Under the pieces are notes generated by a model, which was given only the letters and a program-made list of their open reading frames with translations, ran no database searches and was not told the origin of the DNA. From Salipiger sp. CCB-MM3 (lineage in GTDB: Bacteria > Pseudomonadota > Alphaproteobacteria > Rhodobacterales > Rhodobacteraceae), in NCBI RefSeq assembly GCF_001687105.1, contig NZ_CP014595.1:434001-498000 (forward strand): a DNA stretch of 64,000 nucleotides, given 5' to 3'. Made by a program: the position numbers and the translations under genes. Below are positions 62,992 to 64,000 of the stretch, piece after piece. Each line of letters begins with the position of its first letter. Position 1 is the first letter of the stretch.

Positions 62992-64000
62992 CGCTGGCCT
63001 GCCCGGGCGAAGCCCTCAAAGAACGCATCGAAATGCTCCGAGCCCTCGGCCATCGTGTCGAGCAGACCCAGCACCTGCGGCGACAGCGCCCCATTCATCC
63101 GGCGGCGCATCACCTGCCAGTCGGCGCAGCGCTGCGCGCCCAGCCCGTAAAGCGCCTGCGACAGCTCGCGCAGCGGTGCGCCCTGCTGCGTGCCGCGGAG
63201 GAATTGCCTGCGGCCTGCGCCGGCGGGGATCTCAAACGCCGCGCCCCCTGCCACAGCGGCCTGCCAGTTGCAGACCAGAAAATCATGGTAATCGTCCTGC
63301 AGCGAAAGCTGCGGGCCTTCCTCGAGTGCAAAGCCGCGCAATTGCCGGGCCAGCCAGAGCGTCCAGAGCGCAGGCGGCACCTGCCCGGCATAGCGCAGCG
63401 CGATGCAAATCTCGGACAGCAGGTCGGAGTTCTGCTCCAGATAGGCCAGATTGCCCGCAAATTGCAGGCTGGTCAGCGCCTCGACCGGAAGCTGTGGATC
63501 GCGGCGGCCATACTCACTGAGATAGAAGACCACATGCGTCAGCTCATAGGCGGCTTTCTTGTTGGGAAGCGCGAAGCCGCGCGAGCGGGCGCAGAAGTCG
63601 CGCAGCCGGTCTTCCAGCCCCGCATCAGCGCCAGCGCAGGTAATGTCGCGCCGCGCCAGCAGACGCCGGGCCTCCATCCGCTGCAGGTCCGACAGTTCGG
63701 CATCCGGAAGATCATGGTCAGCAATGCTCTGGGCCATGCGTGCGCCGCTCTCTCCCGGCATCCCGAGGTCTTCGAGATCGAGCACGATGGACAGAAGGAA
63801 GCGGTAATATTGCGGAAAGAAGGCCAAGCGCGCCTCGGCACCCGTGTAGAACGTCTCAAGCACCTCAAGCGCCTGCGGCGCCACCTCGGCCCCTGTGCAT
63901 TCGAGGATGTTGAGCAACTCGGCATTCTCTTTGAGCCAGAACACATCTTCCTCGCGGCGCCGGTGCCGGGCGAAACACTGCAGCAGGGACGCGGCGCCCT
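62988..64000 (-). CDS. Conserved Rhodobacteraceae protein of unknown function, 5' end outside window
   Basis: The frame stays open to the right edge: residues before the GTG at 63944 read LLQCFARHRRREEDVFWL, so the gene extends beyond 64000. The visible part is helical, with KENAELLNILECTG near the start and FYTGAEARLAFFPQYYRF soon after, then a C-terminal MRRRMNGALSPQVLGLLDTM region. It resembles a Rhodobacteraceae DUF family (possibly DUF6902), by memory only. It is co-translated with the EamA gene downstream. Confidence 0.6.
   Translation of the reverse strand, partial: GAASLLQCFARHRRREEDVFWLKENAELLNILECTGAEVAPQALEVLETFYTGAEARLAFFPQYYRFLLSIVLDLEDLGMPGESGARMAQSIADHDLPDAELSDLQRMEARRLLARRDITCAGADAGLEDRLRDFCARSRGFALPNKKAAYELTHVVFYLSEYGRRDPQLPVEALTSLQFAGNLAYLEQNSDLLSEICIALRYAGQVPPALWTLWLARQLRGFALEEGPQLSLQDDYHDFLVCNWQAAVAGGAAFEIPAGAGRRQFLRGTQQGAPLRELSQALYGLGAQRCADWQVMRRRMNGALSPQVLGLLDTMAEGSEHFDAFFEGFARAGQR

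Overview
The window is high-GC, densely coded chromosomal DNA from an alphaproteobacterium, almost certainly a Rhodobacteraceae (Roseobacter-group) member. Supporting signs are the F1FO-ATPase zeta inhibitor (DUF1476), the DUF6456/DUF6477 pair, Hint-domain secreted proteins, a delta-class carbonic anhydrase, a non-pyrrolysine MttB homolog, and the palindrome-plus-CCCCCGG-TATTTTC intergenic repeat. Genus cannot be fixed from the sequence alone. Essential genes (pyrH, ssb, purC, guaA, tyrS, alaS) argue for the main chromosome. No prophage, insertion sequence, integrase cluster, rRNA or CRISPR array was seen.

Layout. 1-3.9 kb: end of an unknown gene, xerD, pyrH (minus), miaA and an AraC-type regulator. 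4-8.5 kb: a Tat-exported family-5 solute-binding protein, a di-heme cytochrome c peroxidase with a perfect FNR box, a lytic transglycosylase and ssb. 8.8-16.6 kb: an NCS1-like transporter behind two tandem palindromes, a CorC/CNNM transporter, a GAF-HWE sensor kinase, a MocA-like nucleotidyltransferase and a large Ig-like/Hint secreted protein. 17.4-26.4 kb: purC-purS, ATPase zeta inhibitor, an unpaired EnvZ-type kinase, an MBL hydrolase, tRNA-Asn, an unpaired OmpR-type regulator, an FNR-type Fe-S regulator, an APH/P-loop kinase fusion and an agmatinase-family ureohydrolase.

26.4-35.4 kb is the most system-like region: eight genes on the minus strand reading sulfatase, periplasmic HAD phosphatase, MoxR ATPase, DUF58, DUF4381, VWA (BatA-like), VWA-TPR (BatB/C-like), BatD-like. 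The last five overlap or are nearly contiguous. This resembles MoxR/VWA chaperone operons that mature or activate envelope enzymes; the adjacent periplasmic sulfatase and HAD protein are candidate clients (inference).

35.7-49 kb: a PliG-like exported protein, divergent oxyR/catalase, DUF6456 and DUF6477 flanking an AT-rich gap with DnaA-box-like sites, an MttB-family methyltransferase, DUF2270, delta carbonic anhydrase, guaA, anmK and tyrS. 49.2-64 kb: a possible leader peptide, a monooxygenase-fold protein, an EamA transporter, a P-loop protein, an MCP with a small exported partner, an SMR pump, typA, a periplasmic amidohydrolase, an alaS-DUF1330-DUF1330-MOSC operon, a second EamA transporter and a gene running off the right edge.

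Recurring themes: peroxide and oxygen handling (FNR regulator, FNR-box peroxidase, OxyR, catalase), and short in-phase tandem repeats near translation starts (15 bp in DUF2270, 12 bp in the carbonic anhydrase, 12 bp in a small ORF). All functional calls rest on reading the sequence and remembered family features; no database search was run.
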